From: Chamaea fasciata
Taxonomy: Eukaryota > Chordata > Aves > Passeriformes > Sylviidae
Assembly: GCA_029207755.1 (NCBI GenBank)
Contig: JARCOQ010000002.1
Span: 88,821,087-88,885,086, forward strand
DNA length: 64,000 nt
Reading direction: 5' to 3'
Below, piece by piece: positions 50,390 to 62,500 of this stretch (its first letter is position 1; each line of letters starts with the position of its first letter). Made by a program: the position numbers and the translations under genes. Below the pieces are notes generated by a model. It saw only the letters and a list, made by a program, of their open reading frames with translations, ran no database searches and was not told where the DNA came from.

Positions 50390-50935
50390 GCCAGGTTTTG
50401 ATAGCTGGGAAGTACAGGGGTGGCTTCTGTAAGAAGTTGTCAAAAGCTTCCCCCATGTCCAATGGAGCCAATGCCAGTCAGCTACAAGGCAGACCTGCTG
50501 CTGGCCAAGGCCGATCCACTCAGAGACAGTGGTAGCACCTCTGGGATACCAGATTTTAAGAAAGGTGAAAGTTACCAACTGGAGACAGAGAGAGGAGTGA
50601 GTGCATGTGAGAGCAGTAGACCTGCAGACACCACGATCAGTGAGGAAGGGGAGGAGGTGCTCCAGGAATCAGAGCAGAGGTTCCCCTTTAGCCCATGGTG
50701 CAGCCCAGGGTAAGGCAGCTGTGCCTCTGTAGCCCAGGGAAGTCCACGGTGGAGCAGAGGTCCACCTGCAACCTCTGGAGGACCCCGTGATGGTAACTGG
50801 TGAGTGATCACTCCCTGTTCCTTATCTCAACCCATGATCCTTTCATTGTATTATCTTTCCTCTGCCCAGCTGAGGCGGGGAGCGACAGAGCGGCTTTGGT
50901 GGGCACCTGGCATCCAGCCAGGGTCAAATACCACA
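50390..50935 (+). mobile_element. ERVL-like LTR, 5' edge missing
   Basis: From CCAGGTTTTGATAGC onward this follows a bird ERV LTR I recognise: AGGGGTGGCTTCTGTAAGAA, AGCTTCCCCCATGTCC, GAGCCAATGCCAGTCAGCTA, GGTAGCACCTCTGGGATACC, a TTTTAAGAAAGG TATA-like segment near 50553, and a quasi-repetitive middle (GGTGGAGCAGAGGTCCACCT, CCTCTGGAGGACCCCGTGA). The 3' part is TGGTGAGTGATCACTCCCTG and GCTTTGGTGGGCACCTGG, ending in CA at 50935. The first bases (TG...) are absent, replaced by the CR1 junction, and the middle looks shorter than the form I remember. No internal retroviral sequence follows. Confidence 0.82.
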
Positions 50936-51654
50936 GGGGAAAGTAATACTAAACTTGTGGTAAATTACTTGGGACTGAAACTTAAACATAATAGAAATCT
51001 ACTTAATGCTGCTGGCCATTTAAATTAGACATCAAATAATAAATTTCAATGTGATGAGTAGTCTGAGACCAGATAAGGATCCATAGATCAAATAGGCAAA
51101 AAAGCTCATGAAGAGCCCCAGGCAATTGTCAGGACTCTTTTGAGCCATCACATATGCTAACTGCTTTGGAAAGACCAGACACAACTTGACCTTATCTAGG
51201 AAGTCTTCTTTCACTTACAGAAAATGATCCCACAGGTCCCATCATGCAAGCACTTTAACCAGAATAAATTATACTACTTGAAACCAACTGCACTATCCTC
51301 AGCTTCACTCAGTGTTCACAAAGCCATGAACACTGTGTCTTGTTGTCAGACACACAGATCTTTAAAAATTACAATACTGAATTTTGCCATTCCTTTATTG
51401 TTTGTTGATTATTTCATCTTGCTTTTCATTAGCATATTTTTGAAAAATTTTGGATAGCTATGTGCAGTTGTCCTTTAAATTTATAGGTATAGATAAATTC
51501 ATAAATAATTTTCCAAATACTCTAGTGTCTAGAAAAAAAATCGCAAACCACCTCAACTAAATAATAAACATACTGAGTGTCTCTTGAGTTGCTTGTGATC
51601 CAAGGAAAATATTTAAAAGGCGGAATGAGCAAGTTTAAGGCAGAGGTACTTAAA
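50936..51654. other. Non-coding AT-rich stretch
   Basis: Nothing is recognised. Confidence 0.7.
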
Positions 51655-51720
51655 TTTAAAAAAAAAATAAAATAAAATAAAATAAATAAAAAAGAGAGAG
51701 AGAGAGAGAGAAGAAAGAAA
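51655..51720. repeat. (AAAAT)n / (AG)n compound microsatellite
   Basis: A poly(A) stretch, then AAAAT/AAAT units, then nine AG units (51693-51710), then AAGAAAGAAA. It is purine-only with T on this strand. It may mark the tail of a lost insertion but is enough on its own as a simple repeat. Confidence 0.92.
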
Positions 51721-52785
51721 CATTATTTAACATGAATTATTTTGGCTACGCCTGGATGAGCACACAGGGCTAACCACTCAAGGCCATCATTAGTTTTAAG
51801 CATGTGCTGACATCACCTCTCAACATGTTCAATGCAGCACTACAATTGGCTTAATTTTGGGGGGAAAAAAGTTTGCAGGGTACCTTTAACAGCAGTGGCC
51901 TAGTAAGCAGTTCATCAAAATAGTAGCACAATGTAGACTGTCTTCACAGACAATGAGATACTGTTCATGACTTCTGTAAAATTGAAAACAAAAGTGAAAA
52001 ATGTGGCTCTGATAAATATCTAATGCATTTCACTTAAAACAGCTATTCAAAGAAAGACTATCCTGCTATCTGTTGAGGGTATGTATGTGGCAGATTAAAC
52101 ATATGTTTCTGGAGCACACTGGGAGCTCACTGAAACCCAACCAGCCTATAAATGACATACAACCTTCTTTTTTTATCCAATGCTGCCCATGTACATCTCT
52201 TTGAATGCTTTTTAAAGAACTATTATTTTAGCCTACAAAGGGTTTTTACTGATGCTATCTTCCACAGATACTGCACAAAGAAAGAATAAACCCATTACAC
52301 TCATGTTTTTCTGCTTTTATCCTTTGATGAGCTTGGGGAGGGAAAAAAGGAGAGAAAAATCTCCCACAGGCAGAAAGTATTCCTAACAACCATGCTCATG
52401 TGCCTCTAACAGGAACAATTCACTCTCATTTTTAATGATAGTTACTTCTTATGTGCCCTGTAATACTCACAACTTTATAATAGATTTCAGTGCTTACCAC
52501 AATTAAACCTCAAGTCCTTACCAGTGGACAAATTCCATGTGCGCAAAAAGTTAAATTATTCCACAGCTCCCCTTGCTGAATAGCATCACATTGAGCCATG
52601 CTTTATTCATCAACCACAAGCCTGACTTTTTAAAAAAAATTCTTCCCAGCTGTTTAAAACAGCAAAAAGACCCTTTATGTCAATCATTTGCTTAATAAAC
52701 TGCAGCTCAGAGGAAAGACCTTGGCTTGGATAAGTGCATCTTCATAGAAATCCATGTAGACATAGTATCAGAAAGCTGCTGTAAA
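51721..52785. other. Non-coding AT-rich stretch
   Basis: Nothing is recognised. Confidence 0.7.
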
Positions 52786-52819
52786 CCTGTTTCTGATGAA
52801 TCCTGTCATCAGAAACAGG
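52786..52819. repeat. Perfect 14-bp inverted repeat, 6-nt loop
   Basis: CCTGTTTCTGATGA (52786-52799), loop ATCCTG, TCATCAGAAACAGG (52806-52819). All fourteen positions pair. The stem is too short for a microRNA precursor. Confidence 0.93.
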
Positions 52820-55800
52820 ATGGAAATGGCAATGTTTTCTGCCACAGAGGATGCAGCTTTTCTTACCAAACTAGAAATCTTTTCTGTAAACATGCTCTGA
52901 TTTTTGGTTTATGTTCTCCACACCCACATTCATTTCATCTTGTACCCTACGGTCTCATACGGCTGTGTACACTTGGGTTTCCTCTTATGAATATGTCCAA
53001 AGGCTTCTGTGGAAAAGACATCATTGGAAAATAATTCCCTTTTGGCACCATCACTACAAGTTGTTTTGTTAAGTGTACTGTGGCGGGTCAAACAAAAAAA
53101 TACGGACTTTATACAATTTTGAAATAAAACACCAAGAAATGCAGCAGCAAGAGGGAACACCTCATCTCTACTAGGCTGAATGGTCAAGAATGGATTTATG
53201 ACCTGAAGATGCAGCTAAACACCTAAGAAAGGTGTCTTAAGCAGTCACAGCTCCACTTGGCTTGTTTCTCAAGGCTCACTAATGGCATATTGGTATTTTG
53301 ATTACTTCAGTCCTATGTGTGCAATAAATCCATTGCTTTGCAATTACCCCTGACATACTTACTCAGTTGTATAGGCAAAGAGTAGAGAAGGCAGACACAA
53401 GATGTGCTTCTGATGTATCTGCACAACAAATAACTGCATCAAAGGGCAAGAAGACAGGGAAGGCAGAAAGACTTACTCTGATCCTTTGTTGTTCTGTGTG
53501 CGTGGGCTGTGTGCAAGCCACAATCTTTGGTTATAAAGTATGGGAAGAATGGACATTTAAGGATGAAAAATGATTCTATGTAAATTTTAATACTTATGAC
53601 TGAGGATGTATGTAGGATAAAGATAAATTGTGCCTAATTACTACCTGTGGAGCCATGGCAGTAACTCTTATCTAAGTTAACAGCAGCCACAGATGGACAA
53701 TCAAGAATAAAATTTGGCCAGAAATCAGGATGGGAACCTGTGGAGTAGTTATGTTTACCACATCACAGGCAATACACTAGGGTTAAAAAAACAACAACCT
53801 TCATCAATAATTCAGCCACCAGACAAATTCATTTCTGCATCAGAAAGCTCCTGCAGGACAAATCAAATTCATACTCTTTAATCTAGCATTCAATAATGTT
53901 TACTGTTTTATTAGAGGTGGCACTGGGAAATGTTTTCCCTCTCTCATCTCACCTTGTGAATATGTCTTTCATAAGGAATAAACTGGAACAGCCACCAGCT
54001 AGTTGCAGGTAACTGGTTGTTAGTGCTGACTAGGACTGACTTTGAAACCACAAAGCTCCTAAGTTCCTTCAGTTCCATCATTTTGCAACAATCCCTGCAC
54101 CATATCCAAGAAGCTGAGTGTGTAGCTCTCTTGGCTGTAATGTTTAGGGGTGTTTGTTTTTCATGGCGCCTTGAACAGTCTGCCTCAGCAGGCTCTACTA
54201 AACGATGTAGCAAAGTGCTTTGGTCTGCTGAGGAAAAGCAAACTCTTTTATCAGCACGTTCCAGTCTCAGCTAAGTACCTGGTAAATTGCTCAAAGAAAT
54301 AAAAATCATATAGCCACCAGTTGCTGGTGGATCATCCTGCATGGGGATACACAGACAGTACATCTCATGGAGACCATATGAGCCTGGTGACATTGATTTT
54401 GGAGCACCTGCACAGAGCTGCCATGGTTCTGGATATATTAAAGAGAATAGAGATACCAAGTTAGCTCCACTGCAGCAACAATTCATTCACTTTTTTAGTT
54501 GCATTTCACTTTTTTTCTTTCCCCCTATGAAGGCAGTTACACCTTGCAGCCTCGTGTGTGACAAACCAAGAGCTGGGTTTTATAAGTGATTCCAGTAAAG
54601 AGAAGTCAGTGAAACAGTTAGCCATCATTGATATAACTTTTTATTTAGAAGAATTCCCAGACAGAGTGAAAAAGTTTAGGTTTCTGTTTTTGTCCTTCCA
54701 CCTTACATAAGTAACATAGAGATGACTATATTACACCCTAAATACTCTTCCTTTAAAATTCATACTGCTACTTGCATCCTGCTCTTGTTTTACCTTTCCC
54801 ATTTCAAGGTCCAAAGAAGATGACACAAAATGTTTCCACTCTGCTGGCTGCAAGAACTAGAAAAACTAATTCAGCTTCTTCCTTCTGAGAATTACCAGCC
54901 AGCGGTGTATGATTCAAGGACCTAATCCTTGCAGAGAGGCAAAATCTGTGAAAAGATTTCCACTGAACCTGATTGGAGCCCTTCTTGGGCTACTGAAAAT
55001 TATTTGTAAAACAGTTGAGCAATGAATAATGTGCAAAAGTCAAGCATCACAGCAGCAGCTTCAGAGCACAATCCATCCTCAAACAGCTTCCCTGATGCTG
55101 GTTATCCCAAATTAGGCAACTCATTGATTCAGCCTCAGGACATCATCTTCTCTCTCCCTCTCCACCCCTGAACTTCAGGATACTGTTGCCAGGGTAACTT
55201 CTGAAGATGTTTTAGGTTCAAATTCCAATATTTTCCTGTTCAGTGTTTGTCTCTCCCTTCACTCCTTCAGTAAAATTCTCTCAGCAAATTCATCTGCTAG
55301 GTATTTAGCAAACACCCAGGTGAAAGGGACATGGCCATGGGTGAGCAGACTTTTTTTCCTAAAGTAAAATATATCTGTGCGAAATAAGTTCAGCCAGCTA
55401 CAACACTTCAGCCTGCTCATCTCATGATGCATGATGCTTTGTATCACCAAACCCCACCACTCCTGCCCTTACAGCTGGTCTTAATCATGCTGGGTTATTT
55501 TCTGCTTTTCTCAGACCAGGACAATTTGGATACACACTGAATATTAACAGACACATGGGCATTACATACATGAAAAACTGAGCTAAAAAAGGTATACAGG
55601 TTATAAAAAGGCATTTGAGCCCTGGACAAAAAGGGCCAAGGTCACCGGGATCCTGTTGAACTGATGTGGTGATCTACTTCATGCTAAACTTGGTGATTGC
55701 TTTAGAGAACTCTGGGTTACTTTGAAATTGTGTACATTCACAATGATGTACACATCAAACTTCCCCATAAGTCAAGTGAAGGTTTTTTTCCCACTCCTTC

Positions 55801-57766
55801 AATCCAATACCTCAAACATTGTACACTCTTGTCATGACCACACACACATGCTATATAATATTCACTGTGATTTTTTTCTTTATCATTCAGTGTTATTCTT
55901 TCACCCTCATACCCTGTACTGCTAAAATAATAGATAGACCCAGATCATCTGCACTTACATTTCCAAGATGCCTTGACTGCCTCTACTTGAGGCTGAAATG
56001 TATGCCCATGATCTTCACAAACCTATCTTAAATGAAAGATCTACTTATTTCAGCAAAATTTAATCCAACCCTTAATGAGATGACCTACTCTGTCAGGCAA
56101 TTAACACATTATGAATGGCCAAACTGCACCTGAAACCGGCTTATTCTAAAGAAGACTGGTTTCTGACTTCAGCTAAATAATTCACACCTGCTAACACAAC
56201 TATAATTGCAGCCTAGAAGCTCTGAAAGTGCTTGTTCCAGAATTAATATCTGAGGCTTATTGCCAAGCCCAAAGGCAAACACATTTATTACGTTTTGCAA
56301 TTGGCAAACATAGACACAAGAATTAAAATCTTCTTTGAAGAAAAACCCTTTTGAGCTTCACCTGTTTGGGAGATAAAATTTCTAAAGAGGAAGGAAGAGA
56401 AATGACAAAAGAAAGACATCGGTGTTGTGCATGTTGCAGAACCACAATGAAGGAGCAGTTAAAAATGTATCCTGCTGTTCAATTAAGGAGCAGAAGAAAA
56501 GGAAGTGCTCATGGGTTTTAAAATGTCATGACATTCTTATTCAGAAAAAAAAAATAAGAACACGGTGCCCAGAAAGGTCTTTGTTTTCACATTCAGGAAA
56601 AATTGCAACAGACTTTACAAGTTAAGGCAACTAAATATATGACTATATTAATGATCAAAGTTTCTACCAAAGGCTGAAAAGGACTGGACAGTGAGTTTTG
56701 CCTCATCCCTTTATGATGCATAAATTTCAGCCCTGCATTAAATACATTTTTAAGAGGGCATTACATTGTGAGCCTGGTCAGTGGAGGCTGTGTCTTGATT
56801 GGTAGAGTACCCTATTCCCCAGTGGCAATGGCTTCCTTTTTATATTTAATTTCCAAGCCATCCTTTATTGCACCATATATCTATGAAAGCACTCAGTTGT
56901 GCAAACAATAACAAAGCACAAAGGGTGTTTGTATTTTAAGCCATACATTGTAAATACAGAAAAGATGACCTCAAACTACTTACCTCTGTAGGAAATGGCA
57001 ATGGACAATATTAATATTTACTTGTCTGAAATTTTGTTTTTAGGGAATAATTTGCCTTGGGTAAGAGATGAGGGAGAATTCAGTGTTTCCTGATCTCTGG
57101 CTGGTCTTATTTTGGTTTTTTGAAGAGTAACACACAGCACAGTAAGCCAGCTGTTGTGTGTGCTTGGAAAACAGCAGCTCAAATTCCCACTGGAAGTTTT
57201 TTAATAGAAATGTTGCAGGAACAAAGACTGCTCAGTGAAGGCTATTTTTCTTGAGCCTTTAGAAAGTGAGAAAAAAATGCCTAAGTTATCATTCTCCCCT
57301 GATAAAGCCTGTTCTTTAACCCAATTTCAGTTATGCAGTCACCCTGAGCACAGTTGGTGAAGGCAACGCTCCCCCACCCCGATATCTGGCCAGCACCAAC
57401 AATTCACAAATAGCTAAGTAGGGTTTGTCAAAGAAATGATGGACATGGTTGCCAGGTTTCTACTGTTAGGGATATAATCCCCAGAACCTCACAATCAGGG
57501 AATGTGTTCTTCCAAGAGTGTCTTGCCTGTGAGTGTCTATAAAAGAGATTTTTCATTCAATTTTGTTTTTCCTAGCAGTCAAACTTATCAGGAGAAAAAT
57601 AATGCTGTTTCCTTCAAGAGCCTGCTGACTTGCACAGCACATTGCCAGCACATTGCCCCTGGGGTTTGCTGGTGGAAGATGAAACAAAAGGGGGGAAAAT
57701 GGGGAAACTGGGGTTTCTAGGTCTTCCATTCAAGAACAGAAACAAAAACAGATAGTGGCGAGGAGG
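52820..57766. other. Non-coding AT-rich stretch
   Basis: No gene or repeat family is recognised. At 57636-57658 the 11-mer CAGCACATTGC is tandemly doubled. The acceptor-like TTTTGTTTTTCCTAGCAG near 57565 is followed by an open frame without a convincing donor. Nothing else stands out. Confidence 0.65.

Positions 57767-57811
<45 letters not shown>
57767..57811. repeat. Uninterrupted run of 45 A
   Basis: Forty-five consecutive A between GAGG and GCTGCAATAG. The bases upstream match no gene, SINE or LINE that I know, and avian CR1 does not end in poly(A). It creates the longest open frame in the window (177 codons, minus strand 57717-58250), which is an artefact of the poly-Phe it encodes. Confidence 0.95.
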
Positions 57812-57814
<3 letters not shown>

Positions 57815-59124
57815 GCAATAGATACAATGAAGGCTGGCACCTGCAGAAGCAAAGAGGGCTGGATCTTACACGGGGCTTAAAGTAGGAACTGTGAAAACCT
57901 GCATGAGCAGGGAGCTGCCTGAACTGGACAATAGGGGCTTGATGGGGAAAGGTAGGACTGACCTCTAGTCTGTCACCAGCAGTCTTGCTCTCTCCTGAAA
58001 GGACATACCACCCTACAGGGGAGGAGGCTACCCTCACCTCCAACAAATTCTCCTTCCACTTTCTTGAAGTACCAAATCCTGGGAAGATTTCTTCCTGCCT
58101 TTCCAACCATGTAATGGAAATTTCAGCAAGGCTGTATGATTGTGATCCTCCCAGTCCACTGTTCCACTTTATATAATTTGTCTTAATAGATGTTGGCCCA
58201 AGTGCTGGAGAGATTAATCTGTGCAATAGGCTAGTGATTACACCAGTCACTCAGCTCCAGTTTTAAGTTAACCTGTCAATGACTACCTCGGGGAAAAAAA
58301 AAAAAAAAAACACTTTAAAAGAGCACTTGTTTCCCAGCTGAGGAGGACTGGGTCCAAAAGAAGAAAAGAAAGACAAGAACTCCTCATACTGTTCTCAGAC
58401 TGAAGAGAATGATTTACCCCATGAAAAGAGGTCATCCTGGATGATTCTGGCAACTTGCAGAAGAATTGCAGATTCTTCCAGCAAAAGGATCCAGAAAGTT
58501 TGTGGTTTGCTATACCCAGGGGAACAAGAGGGAAGAGACCTAATTTCAGAGTTCTCATCTGCTTGATAACAAGAACTAACTAAAAGTTAGGTCCCTCAAA
58601 TTACAGAATCCTAGGAATGAAGCTGTGTACTCCCTTCAGCAGTTCACATCAAAGTTGTTCCTCATGTTAATGTCTACTTTCCCTACAGCTCAGAAGTACT
58701 GAGGGCACTCACAGTTCCCCTACCAGAAATCAGAGTAATAGCCAAAGCCAGCAGTCAAAAAGTGATCCAAAATATGTCCCTTTTTGTTAACCTGAAAAGA
58801 GTGGTGTGATTTAAGCACCAAAGTTGAGAAGGGAATCCACCAAAAAAAATAGGAAACAAAAACAGAAAAGGAACTCTGTTCATCCCAAACGTGAACACCA
58901 TGTCCAGTCTAATGCCAAAAGTACCCTCATTCAAGGAAGCCTGAGCTTCTAATCAAGGACAAAGGATTTTTCTAGGCATTAATTTAACTGAAAGTTAAAT
59001 TTTCCAGTCCCTGAGGGCCTTTGTAAAGGGAGCATTTAGGTCCCTGATTCCCTTTGTGGAAGTAAATCAGCAGCAAATGCACATCCAAGGGCAAACTCAC
59101 CCCTCAGCAGAGACAAAATCTCTC
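57812..59124. other. Non-coding stretch with a second A run
   Basis: Seventeen A at 58294-58310. No gene or repeat family is recognised. Confidence 0.65.
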
Positions 59125-59540
59125 AAAGCAACTCGGACAGTATCAGGAAGGGACATTTCCTATCGCTGAAACCACCACCAGTAACTCGACAGAATGAAGG
59201 CTGAATTTGCTGAAAACAGAAACGGGCAGAGAGAAGAGTAAACACGAAGTGAAGTAACAGGTACAAGCAGCAGCCAGGAAATCACGATTACAGCAGTGGG
59301 TACAATTATTTTTTCTCGCTAGCAACAAACTCTTGATTACTTTAACAAAATATAGCAAAAATCTCTCAGGAGAATGCAGACACCTTCTCCCGCCGTCGTG
59401 ACGGTGGCTGGAAACAGTTCCGTGCCGCCGCCCCGGTACCGGGCAGGAGCATCCTGCGGGAATCGCTGGCTCCTGCTCAAATTATTCAGAGCAGTGCCAT
59501 CTACCGGAGCCAGCTGCCCAAGGCCAGATCCTTGCTTTGC
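59125..59540. promoter_or_regulatory. CpG cluster, candidate promoter or regulatory island
   Basis: This is the only CpG-dense region outside the LTRs. From 59390 to 59510 there are about a dozen CpGs in 120 bases (CCCGCCGTCGTGACGG, CCGTGCCGCCGCCCCGGTAC, CTGCGGGAATCGC), and scattered CpGs extend left to about 59130. A GC-box core (CCGCCCC, GGGGCGG on the minus strand) lies at 59428-59434, and CCGTCGTGACGG at 59394-59405 is a short palindrome with a CRE-like GTGACGG. The composition is what an unmethylated promoter or enhancer leaves in vertebrate DNA. No TATA box or convincing first exon was identified; the 78-codon plus-strand frame at 59374-59610 has no recognisable domain. Confidence 0.45.
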
Positions 59541-62500
59541 TTGGGTTTTGTTCCCGTTTTTAATTAATTTGGGTGTTTTGATAGATGAGACAACGGCTGA
59601 TGAATGCTAAGGATTTTAGAAGTACCCTTTGCATTTCATTAAAATGCTTCACAAAATGTTTTCTAAAGGTTAAACGTCTCTGTGTGGTGCTCAGTTTCCT
59701 TAGATGTTTTGAATCTGAGGGAGACAAGGGACTTTTTTTTTTTTTTTAAATTATCCTCTCCAGCACAATAAAAGCTCAATCAGTTAAGCACTTAAGCAAA
59801 TCCTCACCTTTAAGTGATTTCTCTGATGGTGGTGGAAATAATTGCAGGTCCTCAAAGTCCTGTAGAGCAAGGAGTGAGATTGGGGCAAAAAAGAAAAAAA
59901 CAACCCCGTATTTCTGAAAGTACTGGCCTCTTATCTGCCAAAGAAAATGTGTCTGTCTGTTATTTACCAAGGAATCACTCAGACATATTCTGGATTCAGA
60001 ATCGTGCATGAGGGGGGAAAAAAGCAAGGGGAAGAGTACATGAAATAAAACTTTCACTCTTATATGAAGAAAATATATATATTACAAAATCACTCCACTG
60101 CTTGAACTAGAACAAATCAACAATGTAGCATTTAAAGTCATTAACAAATTAGTATTGAGAAATCCAAAAATTCTTTTCTTATGTTTTAAAATTATTTATG
60201 GACTTTGCAGAACTGATAACATGAAATTCTTTCTGGACTGTTAAATACACTAAAAATCTTTATCTACTTGTATGTTTAAGAGCATCAGGACCAGTAATAA
60301 TAACCTGTATACCAGCTCTACTTTTACACTTAGGAAACTCAGACACAGAGAACGTCTAAAGCTAGAACTTAAGCTGTGCTAATCAATCTTGGGTGACCAA
60401 CCTGAGTTATCAATGGAGCCTGTAGCAAATATAAAAAAGTTTGCCATACCACTTTTTGGACTGTAAAAAGAAGCTGATAAGGAAATAATTTTCAAAACAA
60501 AAACAAAGGACTTCTAGTGAAAATTTCTTGTTTATTTTTTTAAAGAAATAAATTCTTCTAACAACTTATACATAAATTGTGACTTATGTGCAACATTTTG
60601 TTAAGGGTATCAAAAGTATAGAAATATGTTCCAAAAGTATTGTCCGAATTTATGGATTATAACTCCATCAAAGAGTTATAGTGCCACATTCTTTTTTTTT
60701 CAAAACTGCTTTTATAGTCTTATGTGTATTTAAAGCACGTTTGCAATCAGCTCCTGATCAGTTGTGACTGTGCTCAGCACCACCACAAATCCATCCCTAG
60801 GTCTTTCCCACTGTTCTTCAGACAATGTGACACACATCATTAGCTGTGATCATTCTGCCTTGCAGCTTACTGCCACATCTACAGAAAGGTTTTGAGCACT
60901 CAAGTGTAGTGTGATGGCCTGTGTTGGCACCCAGGGAGCCTCAGAGTGGTGGAAATTGCTTGAATCCCCAATATGCAATTTTAGCCAGTACATTTGCCTA
61001 AACCTCACTAGGATGGGATTTCCTCAAGTGCCAGTGATCCCTTCAACATCTAATCCAACAGAGAGCATCAGAGCACTCTTCTAGGATAAGCTTCATGCTT
61101 CAAAGGGGAACCATGGCTCTGGAAGTAAAAAAAACTTTTGAAAGAAGGCTGGTTGATTTAGGAGCTGATGAGTGACTACAGCTGGCACAGGAAGCTGTAA
61201 AAAGTGAGAGAAATCAGAAACATCTAGTATCTGTCCTGGCTGAGTGCAAACACCTATTCCCAGCCATGCCAGAGTCAACCAGCAGTGCTTGCTGTCTGTA
61301 CCAAATCCATCAGAGCCTGGTGCAGCATTGCAGTTTTTGGGACTGGAAGTCTTCATCTCATTATCAAGTTTCTATATCAATTCTCCCAGCATCCTACACC
61401 ATAATTCAAGAGCTTTTTAAAGATGAAGGCAGGGGGTTGTAAATAAAAAAGACTGAATTTCACAATGAAATAATAAGGTATTGAAAGCAGCTACATGGTT
61501 ATGAAAGCATCTGCACTGATCTAAGAGCAGAGGAGGAGTGCAAGCAAGAGAATACTCTGGCAGAAAAGCAGATAGAGACAGACAAGCTCTGGAGATCAGC
61601 CAGTCTTTCCTATTGGAACAAAAAATATCTAATTTCAGTCTTGGAGGATGTGATTGCTCGTGTGGCTTGACACCACTGCTAAGTGAGCTGAATGAGAGCT
61701 GGATGAGCGACCAGTTGACATGGGAGGTAATACGAAATTAGATTTTACTGTGAGAAATGTGAACATGCAGTGAGGACAGTTGTCCACTAACTGGAACACT
61801 TCTGAGCACTCTCAGAGCACTGCTCAAAGGACATTTCTGCTGCTTGTTGCCCAAGCAAAGTGGACAGGTTTGAATCATTTAGTTGCTGAAGCACAGTGTT
61901 TTTTTACCAAGAAAGGAAAAACCAGATCCATTTGACAAGATACCAAGAAATAAGCTGAATTTAGAGGGAAAAAATGTGCTTATCATTCCTTTCCTTTCAT
62001 TTTGTACTTTATACTTAAATTGCATGATATTGTACTTTATCTCATTCTGAACTACAACACAGAACTGGCAGGAATATCTTTGTTTGGAATGTAAGTATGA
62101 TGGCAGTCCTGAGGCATCCTTCAGTCATACATCACATACACACATACATGTACACAGTTATATAAATGACTATACATATACATGCCTACATTTTGAGACT
62201 AATAAATACATATGAAAGTATCTCTTAGCATTATTACATTGTCTCTGGAGCAAAATGACATTAGTTTAATTTATTTACAAGATTAGTTTTTGCAATGTGC
62301 AACATGGCTGCAACAGGCTTTTAACACAAGGAAAATCACATTACTGTACAGTTAAACGCTCCATGCTGAATTTAACCACATGCAGTTTTTATGCCTGCCA
62401 CAAACTGATAGGAATATTACTGGGAGACATCTACAGGTGGGAATCTAATGTGTTATTATCTCTTTAAAATGAGTGAGCCTGTCACTGATGTCCTAAAGTT

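Noticed and set aside
57717..58250. Longest open frame in the window (177 codons, minus strand)
   Set aside because: Its length depends on the A45 run read as poly-Phe, and the remainder matches no protein. It is a composition artefact.
58596..58620. ACAGAATCCTAGGAATGAAG as a CR1 3' tail
   Set aside because: Only the AGAATCCTAG word matches; the following bases do not continue into CR1. The same applies to the similar word near 62998.
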